Source: a virus. Taken from it: a DNA stretch of 25,302 bases. The notes beneath the pieces are model-generated. The model worked only from the letters and a program-made list of their open reading frames with translations, was not told where the DNA came from and did no database searches. Every line of letters starts with the position of its first letter. The stretch's first letter is position 1. Location of the stretch: positions 1-25,302 of IMG/VR virus record IMGVR_UViG_3300006916_000346; one strand, given 5' to 3'. Below, in pieces: positions 1 through 7,500 of the stretch. Position numbers and translations under genes: made by a program.

Positions 1-1
1 A

Positions 2-313
2 GAAATTAAGAAGTCGCAGCTAGACCCATCTACATTTATTGCAAAGTATTTGGATGACAAGGGAATGGTTTCGGATTCTAAAGGATATCACAGAGCGTTG
101 GCTGTAGCCATGAACCCCGAGAAGTTTGCTCAGTTTTTTTATGAGCAAGGGCAGTCGGATGCTGCTGATGGAACTATGCGTAAGATGAAAAACATTGAGA
201 TGTCTGAACGCAAGGCTCCTGAAGTTGGTGTAGGAAAGGGGGGAATGAAAATCAGGGCCGTAAACCCTGAGTCTTCGCGAGGACTTAAAATTCGCAAGCC
301 AAGAAATAGTTAG
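2..313 (+). CDS. C-terminal end of a phage head-assembly (scaffold-like) protein, partial
   Basis: The frame is open from the first bases of the window, so the true start lies upstream; the TTG at 50 is just an internal leucine codon. About 103 residues are visible. The segment is charged and mostly helical, with a motif ending in NPEKFAQFFYEQG, then a Gly/Lys-rich tail ending GLKIRKPRNS. Short, charged, helical proteins ending in a basic tail directly before the capsid gene are commonly scaffolding or capsid-assembly proteins, and the 21-nt gap to the capsid gene supports this. The function is inferred from position and style, not from a catalytic motif. The stop is TAG (311-313), followed two codons later by an in-frame TAA (320-322), which matters for the amber-codon discussion below. 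It could instead be another head protein of unknown role. Confidence 0.55.
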   Translation, partial: EIKKSQLDPSTFIAKYLDDKGMVSDSKGYHRALAVAMNPEKFAQFFYEQGQSDAADGTMRKMKNIEMSERKAPEVGVGKGGMKIRAVNPESSRGLKIRKPRNS

Positions 314-334
314 AAACTTTAAACTTTTGAAAAA

Positions 335-1765
335 ATGAGTGTACTATCCACTCCCGGTTTTGATTTGCAGCCATCGGCTGTACAACAGGCTTTGTCAACA
401 AACTACTTGACAAGTTTTGATTTTACTTCTCAGTATCTCCCTGATACTTATGAGAAAGAATTTGAGCGTTATGGAAATCGCTCTGTATCTTCTTTCCTGC
501 GTATGGTGGGTGCTGAGCTTCCTTCTATGTCCGACCAAATCAAATGGTCTGAGCAAGGTCGCTTGCACATTAAGTATACTGATGTTACTACTGCCACATT
601 AACTACTGATAATGTTGCTGCTGTTCAGTTTACTGTCAATGATTCAGATGTTACTTCAGTAGGAGTTCGCGTAGGTCAGACTGTGATGATGACTCCAAAT
701 GTTGCAGCAACAGGTGTTAATGGGGACAAGGGAATTGTTACTGCTGTTGGAACAAGCACGTTTGATGTAAAGTGGTACGGAACAAGTAAGTGGTCCAATA
801 CAGGAGGTGCTGCGAACAAGTGGAGCATGATGATTTATGGTTCCGAGTTCAAGAAAGGAACTGTGGGTATGACTACAGCAGTTCAGCCTGAGCCTGTCAT
901 CAAGGACAATAAGCCTATCATCTTGAAGGATTACTATGAAATCTCAGGTTCTGATATGGCTCAGATTGGTTGGATTGAGGTGACTACCGAGAATGGTGCT
1001 TCAGGATATCTGTGGTATCTGAAGGCTGAGCATGAGACTCGTCTTCGTTTCGACGACTACCTCGAGACTGCAATGCTTGAGGCTGTTCCTGCTGAAGCAA
1101 GCTCTGCTGCTGAAGATGTAGTTGGAGTAGATGGAGGAACAAAGGGTGTTTTCTACGAAGTAAACCTTGATGGCAATGTTTGGGGAGCAGGTAATCCTAC
1201 CACTCTTTCAGACTTTGACACTGTTATTCAGCGTTTGGATAAGCAGGGTGCTATTGAAGAGAATGTCATCTTTATGAATCGCGAGTTCTCTTTTGCGATG
1301 GATGATATGCTTGCTGCTCAGAACTCTTACGGAGCAGGAGGAACTTCTTACGGTCTGTTTGACAATGACGAGAACATGGCTCTGAACCTCGGCTTTACAG
1401 GATTCCGTCGCGGTTATGACTTCTATAAGTCTGATTGGAAGTACCTGAACGACCCAACCATGCGTGGTAACATGGGAACAGGAACAGGTGATAATCTTAG
1501 CAATCAGATTACAGGTATGCTTGTCCCTGCCGGAACAACCACTGTGTATGACCAAGTCCTTGGTAAGAACGCCAAGCGTCCCTTCTTGCACGTTCGTTAT
1601 CGCGCTAACGAAGCCGATGACCGTCGTTACAAGTCATGGGTATTGGGTTCTGCGGGAGGTGCTGCAACCGATAGCATTGATGCTATGCAGGTTCACTTCC
1701 TTTCTGAGCGTTGTGTCTGCACCATGGGTGCTAACAACTTCTTCCTGTTCCGTTACGGAGCCTAA
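335..1765 (+). CDS. Major capsid protein
   Basis: The 476-aa length, the first position in the late structural block and the absence of any other candidate point to the shell-forming capsid protein, probably of the HK97 fold. The N-terminal region (residues about 35-80, with FERYGNRSVSSFLR and SEQGRLHIKY) and the central DYYEISGSDMAQIG region followed by a helix with LKAEHETRLRFDDYLE resemble capsid proteins I recall from Bacteroidota phages. Residues about 85-170 form a Thr/Val/Gly-rich beta insertion that could be a surface domain. All 19 arginines are encoded by CGT or CGC, unlike the AGA/AGG-rich downstream genes, which fits very high expression. The start ATG follows GAAAAA, typical of Bacteroidota leaders without a Shine-Dalgarno. 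A strong terminator lies just downstream. The fold itself cannot be confirmed by eye. Confidence 0.8.
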   Translation: MSVLSTPGFDLQPSAVQQALSTNYLTSFDFTSQYLPDTYEKEFERYGNRSVSSFLRMVGAELPSMSDQIKWSEQGRLHIKYTDVTTATLTTDNVAAVQFTVNDSDVTSVGVRVGQTVMMTPNVAATGVNGDKGIVTAVGTSTFDVKWYGTSKWSNTGGAANKWSMMIYGSEFKKGTVGMTTAVQPEPVIKDNKPIILKDYYEISGSDMAQIGWIEVTTENGASGYLWYLKAEHETRLRFDDYLETAMLEAVPAEASSAAEDVVGVDGGTKGVFYEVNLDGNVWGAGNPTTLSDFDTVIQRLDKQGAIEENVIFMNREFSFAMDDMLAAQNSYGAGGTSYGLFDNDENMALNLGFTGFRRGYDFYKSDWKYLNDPTMRGNMGTGTGDNLSNQITGMLVPAGTTTVYDQVLGKNAKRPFLHVRYRANEADDRRYKSWVLGSAGGAATDSIDAMQVHFLSERCVCTMGANNFFLFRYGA

Positions 1766-1784
1766 GTGGAGGTTGATTTAAAAA

Positions 1785-1813
1785 GAGAGGGGGCACTTGT
1801 GCCCCCTTTTTTT
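1785..1813 (+). terminator. Rho-independent terminator after the capsid gene
   Basis: A perfect inverted repeat pairs GGGGGCAC (1789-1796) with GTGCCCCC (1799-1806) across a TT loop; the closing pair probably opens to give a 4-nt loop. Seven T residues follow (1807-1813). This is a textbook intrinsic terminator 20-40 nt after the capsid stop codon. It would insulate the capsid message from downstream genes. The last T of the tract is the first base of the following -7 box. Confidence 0.9.
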
Positions 1814-1820
1814 ATCTTTG
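1813..1820 (+). promoter_or_regulatory. Bacteroidota-type -7 box upstream of the 250-aa gene
   Basis: TATCTTTG matches the TAnnTTTG -7 consensus of Bacteroidota housekeeping sigma factors. It abuts the terminator T-tract and lies 16 nt before the ATG at 1837, leaving room for a leader of roughly 10-12 nt. No TTG element sits at the usual 17-23 nt spacing upstream (the nearest is 13 nt away), so this may be an atypical or phage-modified promoter. Calling it a promoter is an inference from motif and position. Confidence 0.6.
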
Positions 1821-1836
1821 CTAAAATTTAATTGAA

Positions 1837-2589
1837 ATGAAAAAGAAACTTGCCCCTAAAGACAGGACATATAGGCTTCTGAATGGAGCTTCTCCTTTGT
1901 CTTACATTATCCCTACTCGCAACACTACAGCTTTTCCTTTACTTTGGTTTGATGACGAAAACAATGTCAACCGACCACTTCGTTATGCTATAAATCAGAA
2001 GTCTCCTTTTGAAGATGAGCAGGATGGCGAGGCTATTGTAAGACCTGTGGCTTTTGAAAACGGGAATCTTTATGTGCCAAAAACAAATCCTGTGCTTCAG
2101 GAATTTTTGGCGTATCACCCTCAGAATGGAATTGTGTTTGAAGAGCTTGACTTGGAGCGTAATGCGAAAGAAGAGCTTGACAACATGAACATTGAGGTAG
2201 ATGCTCTGATTGCAGCTAAAGGGCTTTCGATTGAGGAGCTTGAGTCTGTAGGCCGTGTATTGTTTCAGCATGGCGTGCAGAACATGACATCGTCTGAGCT
2301 TAAGCGTGATGTTCTTATCTATGCTCGCAACTATCCTCAAGAGTTTTTGAATATGCTTGAGGACCCCGACATGGACACTCAATCTCAGGTACACATTTTC
2401 TTTGATGCGGGATTGCTTTCATTTAGAAAAGACAAGAAGGAAGTTTGGTATAGCACGCCAACAAATAAGAAGAAGATGTTGAATGTACCTTATGGTGAAG
2501 ACCCTTACTATATGGTCACTCAGTTTTTCAAAACGGATGATGGTATCGAAGCATTGAAAATGCTTGAGCATCATTTGGATGGAGAGTAA
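1837..2589 (+). CDS. Conserved phage protein of unknown function, after the capsid gene
   Basis: A 250-aa soluble protein with no signal peptide or membrane segment. Residues about 40-110 form a compact region with LRYAINQKSPFEDEQDG, a VPKTNPVLQEFLAYHP motif and an acidic stretch. I associate this style of protein with the slot just after the capsid gene in Bacteroidota phages, but I know no assigned role. Residues about 110-170 are helical and charged; residues 150-215 include a small helical region (SSELKRDVLIYARNYPQEFL). The gene is flanked on both sides by terminator/-7-box units, so it appears to be its own single-gene transcription unit. That is unusual inside a structural block and suggests its dose is set separately. 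A head accessory protein or a late regulator are both possible. Confidence 0.8.
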   Translation: MKKKLAPKDRTYRLLNGASPLSYIIPTRNTTAFPLLWFDDENNVNRPLRYAINQKSPFEDEQDGEAIVRPVAFENGNLYVPKTNPVLQEFLAYHPQNGIVFEELDLERNAKEELDNMNIEVDALIAAKGLSIEELESVGRVLFQHGVQNMTSSELKRDVLIYARNYPQEFLNMLEDPDMDTQSQVHIFFDAGLLSFRKDKKEVWYSTPTNKKKMLNVPYGEDPYYMVTQFFKTDDGIEALKMLEHHLDGE

Positions 2590-2594
2590 TTTAC

Positions 2595-2620
2595 AAGGGG
2601 CTTAGGCCCCTTTTCTTTTT
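2595..2620 (+). terminator. Rho-independent terminator after the 250-aa gene
   Basis: AAGGGGC (2595-2601) pairs with GCCCCTT (2606-2612) around a TTAG loop, followed by a T-rich tract (TTTTCTTTTTT, 2611-2621). It lies 6 nt after the TAA of the upstream gene. Like the terminator after the capsid gene, it runs straight into a -7 box. Confidence 0.85.
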
Positions 2621-2622
2621 TG

Positions 2623-2630
2623 TATTTTTG
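2623..2630 (+). promoter_or_regulatory. Bacteroidota-type -7 box giving a probably leaderless transcript
   Basis: TATTTTTG matches TAnnTTTG and ends exactly 4 nt before the ATG at 2635. With the usual distance from a -7 box to the start point, transcription would begin at or within a base or two of the start codon. The same 4-nt spacing occurs at 10123-10130. No TTG is present at the expected -33 spacing. The shared context TTTTTTnTATnTTTGC with the box at 1813-1820 suggests a real motif rather than a chance match. Confidence 0.6.
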
Positions 2631-2634
2631 CCTT

Positions 2635-3594
2635 ATGATAAATTCCGTAAGGCAGACCGTTTTATCTGTTCTGAACAAGAACAACTACGGATACATTACT
2701 CCTGCTGATTTTAATCTTTACGCCAAACAAGCGCAGCTAGAGATATTTGATGAGTATTTCTATAGCTATAACAATCAGGTAAATAAGGAGAATGCTCGGA
2801 GGTCAGGAACTGACTACGCTCAAATAACAAAAGCACTTGCTGAAGTCATTGACACTTTTTCTGTGACCAATGCTTTGAAGAAAACATCATTGGGTGTTAC
2901 TACTTTCAACAGCAATTTTTATTTGCCAAGCCCATCTACAACGGGAGATGATGAGTACATGATAAACAAGTTGATGGTCTATACCACTCAGCTTGCTACA
3001 GGCTCTGCGTCTGCTGTTGTTGTTGATAGCCTTAGAGATAGTACCGCAAACTTTGTATCGTCAGGTGTTTCAGTCGGAGACCTTGTTGTTAACTCTAGCG
3101 ATGAAACTTTTGCTTATGTGACTAGCGTATCTGAGCTTACGCTAGGACTTAGCTCTGACATCTTTACATCTTTGCCGAAGTCATACAGGGTGTATGACTC
3201 TGATTATGTGAAGCAGGCTGACAGGGTATCTCATGGAAACATTACCATGCTCAACAACAGTTTGCTTACTAAGCCGTCTACTACATTTCCTGCATACACA
3301 CAGGCAAACGAGCTGATTACTATTTATCCTCAAAGCATTGTCAATTACGGTCAGGTTGTTGCTCAGTATATCAGATACCCCAAAGACCCTAATTGGACGT
3401 ATAGCACTCTTACGGGTGATGAGCCTGTCTTTGATGGCACAGCTTCAGACTATCAGGATTTTGAACTTCCTCTTGATGATGAATATTCCTTGGTTTACAA
3501 AATTCTTCAGTATTCCGGGATGTCTATCAGAGAGGTTCAAGCAGTTCAGTTTGGTCAGGCTCAGGAGCAGGCTCAAAACATAAGTGAACAGTAA
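2635..3594 (+). CDS. Head-tail connector (ring/adaptor-like) protein
   Basis: I place the start at ATG 2635 (319 aa) rather than the upstream TTG at 2620, because the TTG codon lies inside the terminator tract and just ahead of the -7 box. The helical N-terminus (NNYGYITPADFNLYAKQAQ, then EIFDEYFYSYNNQVNKENAR) and C-terminus (DDEYSLVYKILQYSGMSIRE) resemble connector or ring proteins of Bacteroidota phages, helical-bundle adaptors sitting between portal and tail. Residues about 120-185 hold a Ser/Thr/Val-rich beta insertion with SVGDLVVNSS. The stop codon overlaps the next ATG by one base (TAATG), implying translational coupling with the second connector. The role is inferred from family resemblance and order: capsid, connectors, nozzle. 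Confidence 0.7.
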   Translation: MINSVRQTVLSVLNKNNYGYITPADFNLYAKQAQLEIFDEYFYSYNNQVNKENARRSGTDYAQITKALAEVIDTFSVTNALKKTSLGVTTFNSNFYLPSPSTTGDDEYMINKLMVYTTQLATGSASAVVVDSLRDSTANFVSSGVSVGDLVVNSSDETFAYVTSVSELTLGLSSDIFTSLPKSYRVYDSDYVKQADRVSHGNITMLNNSLLTKPSTTFPAYTQANELITIYPQSIVNYGQVVAQYIRYPKDPNWTYSTLTGDEPVFDGTASDYQDFELPLDDEYSLVYKILQYSGMSIREVQAVQFGQAQEQAQNISEQ

Positions 3595-4517
3595 TGGCAT
3601 ATTTGTCTGAGTATCAATATTATGAAAATGGTGGAGCAGCTCCTACTGATAAGAATTGGGGTTCTTACCAATACGTTTCGTTGGAAGATATAGTAAACAA
3701 CTATATGCTGATGCACACAGGCAACCATAGCCTTGTGAACAATGAGGAGCGTTACAAGATTTTATTTCACGCTAAGCGTGCTGTTCAGGAGCTTAACTAC
3801 GATGCTTTTAAAGAGCTGAAAGTTCTTGAGCTTGATGTTGAATCAAACCTTAGATACATACTTCCATCTGACTACGTTAATTGGGTTCGTATATCTATGT
3901 ACAAGGATGGGTTGTTGATGCCGCTTGTGGAAAATATTCAAGTTCAGTCAGCAGATGCTTACCTTCAAGACAATGATGGTGAGATATTATTTGATTCAGA
4001 CGGAAACATTTTAAAACCAAGTAATTCAAAGATTGATGAAGAACGTCTCGCGGGTACTAAGAAAAGTATTTATCTTAATGAAGGCAGTCCTTACCATGGT
4101 CGTGAGGGTTGGTGCGTGGATGGCTGTTGGTATTTTGACTACACCATTGGACGCAGGTTTGGCCTTAATACAGAAACTGCAAACCGAAATCCAAATTTTA
4201 CAATCGACAAGAAAGCAGGGGTAATAAATTTTAGCTCTGACATTGAGGGCAACACTGTGATAGTCGAGTATGTATCTGATGGCATGGAGGGCGGAGATGA
4301 TTCTTCGATTAGCGTCAACAAGTTTTTTGAGAAGTATGTCTATGCATACATCGAGTATGAGATTTTAAACTCAAAGCTTGGTGTTCAAGAGTATGTGGTA
4401 AGAAGGGCTCAGAAAAACAAGTCAGCTCTTTTTAGAAATGCAAAGCTTAGATTGAGTAATATTCATCCCGGCAAGCTTCTTCAGAATTTGAGAGGCAGGG
4501 ACAAATGGCTTAAGTAA
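3594..4517 (+). CDS. Second head-tail connector / tail adaptor protein
   Basis: A 307-aa protein. The N-terminal helical part (residues about 25-85, with NNEERYKILFHAKRAVQELN) leads into a beta region containing YILPSDYVNWVRISMYKDG, a motif I associate with tail tubular A-like or ring proteins of marine phages. Residues about 125-165 are an acidic, variable loop (DNDGEILFDSDGNI). The C-terminus is helical and basic (VVRRAQKNKSALFRNAKLR), as in connector proteins that oligomerise around the tail channel. It starts and ends with 1-nt TAATG overlaps to its neighbours, fixing it in one translationally coupled unit with the first connector and the nozzle. No Shine-Dalgarno is visible. The T7 gp11-like role is inferred, not shown. 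Confidence 0.7.
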   Translation: MAYLSEYQYYENGGAAPTDKNWGSYQYVSLEDIVNNYMLMHTGNHSLVNNEERYKILFHAKRAVQELNYDAFKELKVLELDVESNLRYILPSDYVNWVRISMYKDGLLMPLVENIQVQSADAYLQDNDGEILFDSDGNILKPSNSKIDEERLAGTKKSIYLNEGSPYHGREGWCVDGCWYFDYTIGRRFGLNTETANRNPNFTIDKKAGVINFSSDIEGNTVIVEYVSDGMEGGDDSSISVNKFFEKYVYAYIEYEILNSKLGVQEYVVRRAQKNKSALFRNAKLRLSNIHPGKLLQNLRGRDKWLK

Positions 4518-7500
4518 TGGCTAACCTTTCGAGGAACTTTATTAAAGGGCGGATGAATAAGTCCGTCGATGAGCGTCTTGTACCTAATGGTGAATACATA
4601 GATGCCTTGAATGTTAGGTTGGGGTCTACTGAAGATTCTGAGATTGGTGTCATTGAAAATGCAAAAGGAAACACAAGGCTTACAGATATAGTCAACATAG
4701 TTGATGGTTCTTACTCAAGGCTTGAGGGGCCTTCGACAAAGTGTATTGGTGCTTATGCTGACTCAGCCAATCAAACTATCTATTGGTTCATTCATGCCGA
4801 AGATGTTTTGGGGCCGTCAAATGGTATCCTTGACCTTATTGTTTCTTTTAATGAACGCACTGATGCGGTAAGATACCATGTTGTCAGCTCAAGAAAAGAT
4901 GGCACATCCCCTAAGTCTACTTTGAATTTTAACTCGTCGTATTTAATTACAGCGGTAGACCTTATTGATGGGCTGTTGTTTTTTACAGACAATTACAATC
5001 CTCCTAGATTTATCAATGTAAATAGGAGCTATGGTCTCCCTGATTCATCTACATACATAGATTCTCCGTTGTTGGATGAGCAGCTTTTGGTAATTAAAAA
5101 GCCACCTTTATCTCCACCCTCTTTGAATTTGCTTAGCAATGGGCAGGATGAAAACTTTTTAGAGGAGGAGATAGTATCTTTTGCTTACAGGTATAAGTAT
5201 GCTGATGGAGAGTATTCAGCTACATCTCCTTTTTCTGAGCCTGCTTTTATGTCTCGCGCCTTTGGTTTTACTCCCGATGAGTTCTTGAATGATGGCATGG
5301 TCAATGAGTACAACGCTGTTGAGCTTACATACAATACGGGCAGTGAGCTTGTTGTTGGCATTGACATTCTTTTTAAAAGAACTGATGACAGCGTTATTAA
5401 GGTCATACAAAAAATTGACAAGGGTACTCAAAACCTTTCCAATAATTCAGACGAGGTTTATCGTTTTGATAAGAGTAAGGTTTATACCATACTGCCCTCC
5501 TCTGAAATACTAAGGCTTTACGATAATGTGCCCGTAGTTGCTAAGGCACAAACCTTAATGGGTAATCGTTTGATGTATGGCAACTACAAAGAGGGGTACG
5601 ACATATCTTCAAACATTGATTATAGAGCTGAGCTTGTTACAGATTCTATAGGTAGTAAAATTATTGATGCTACCTTTAGTCAGGGTCAATATACTCTTGA
5701 CCCTTCTGTTACAAGGCAAATCCCTTCTTCTATAGCTTCTTTTGATTTAGGCTCTTCTAATATTGCAAATCCCGAGCAAGATTTTGTAGCGGGAGCGATA
5801 TTAGATTTTAGCCTTAGCATAGAACACAGCAGGTATGATATATATCCTTCGCCTTCAAGCCATGACATTATTAACGTCACGCCTAGATTTGAAGTAACCT
5901 TTTCATTTACTCTTGACAGGGACTATAATAGTGCTTCTGAAATTTTTAGCAGTCAAAGTTTTTTAGATTTTATTGGTACTGCATCAAATATTAAGACTGT
6001 TGTTTCTGAGTTTTGTGATGGTCAGACAGTAACTGACTTTTTTAATTGCAGCACAGAAGATACGTTGATAGGAGAGTCAACAGGTGGTACACATAATTAT
6101 CTTAAAAACCATAGTGGTATTGACAATCCAAACGAACCGATAGCAATAACATCTTCTTCGGGCTCTGATACTTTGTCTTTACAGATTTTAGCTACATACT
6201 ATCGCCATAGTGGTACTGAATATCTTTATGAGTATTACAAGATAAACTCTGCTAGTTGCGTTTTTACTTCCGTAAAAAGGAAGAAAAGTCTTCACAGCAA
6301 TAGAGACTACTCTGTTGGGATGATTTACATGGATGACTATGGCAGGCAGAGTACCGTTCTTACAAGTGATGAAAACACTATTCATGTTCCTTGTGGCAAC
6401 TCTCCTTTTTCAAATAAAGTAAAGGTTACAATACCAAGCACCCAAGCTCCTCCTTCTTGGGCTACGCACTACAAGTTTGCTATCAAAGCTGATGTAGATA
6501 CCTACGAGACTATTTACTCAAACATATATTTTACAAAAGACAACTTTGGTTACTTACTACTTGAAGGAGAGAATGCGGCTAAAATACAGGAGGGAGATAT
6601 TCTTGTTTTAAAAGCTGATTCGAGCGGCCCTGTTGTTGACTGTACTGAAGTAACAATAATTGAAAAAGAAGCTTATACCGCAGACGACATTGCATCAGGT
6701 TCGCCTGCGGGAGTTTATGCTAAGATTGGATTAGATGTCATTACCCTCGTAGATAATTCTGACAGTATTATTAGAAACTTTGGAACCAACCCTCAGCGCA
6801 AAAAAAACTCAAGAGATGAGGATGGTGCTTACAATGCCGTGTCTATTTTTAGTGGAGGGAGTGCCATTGAAATAGCTGCCGGAGATAAGATAACTATCAA
6901 GATTGATGTTATTAGGCATGGCAGCACAGGTTTTGTAGAAGGAAGCCTCACTAGATTTGACTGCCCTAGAAAAGAATATCGTTTTGATAGGACGTTTGTT
7001 TCTCCTAGTCAGTACGCAACTTTTTACGATTGGTTTCAGGGGGAGAACATACAAACCATTATTGAAGAAGATGGCATTACCGTTGGTGATTTTGATGTTC
7101 GGTTTAGAGCAGCTTCTGATATAGGCCCATCGACGAATACAGCCATCACAGGATTCAACCTTGACTTTGGCTTTGATGCTGATTCAGCAGCAGCTACTGA
7201 GTTTAGGTGTAGGACTATGACCAATTGCTCAGACAATACTGTTGCTGTTAAGTTGAAGATAGAGGTATTAAAAGTTTCTAATGTCGTTGTTCTTGAAACA
7301 AAACCAATTCCTACTAACCCTGATATTTTTTATGAAGGCGATGAGACGTTTACAATTACCGAGGGAAGTCACGATACTGATACTCCTACACTTTCCTTCT
7401 TTAACTGCTTCTCTTTTGGAAATGGTGTAGAGTCTTACAAAATAAAAGACTCAGTAACAGGTATGCCATTTGCTTTGGGCAACAGGGCTACCTCAGTTTC

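Noticed and set aside
1464-1781. Alternative-frame open frame over the capsid gene's 3' end
   Set aside because: Fully inside the capsid gene, out of frame, with no motif or leader; treated as a shadow.
2620-2634. TTG start five codons upstream for the first connector
   Set aside because: It lies in the terminator T-tract and just ahead of the -7 box, so it would not be on the transcript; ATG 2635 fits better.
6800-6808. A perfect -1 slippery heptamer (A AAA AAC) in the nozzle gene
   Set aside because: The -1 frame meets TGA after three codons, no downstream structure was evident, and truncating the nozzle there makes little sense. A chance A-run is more likely.
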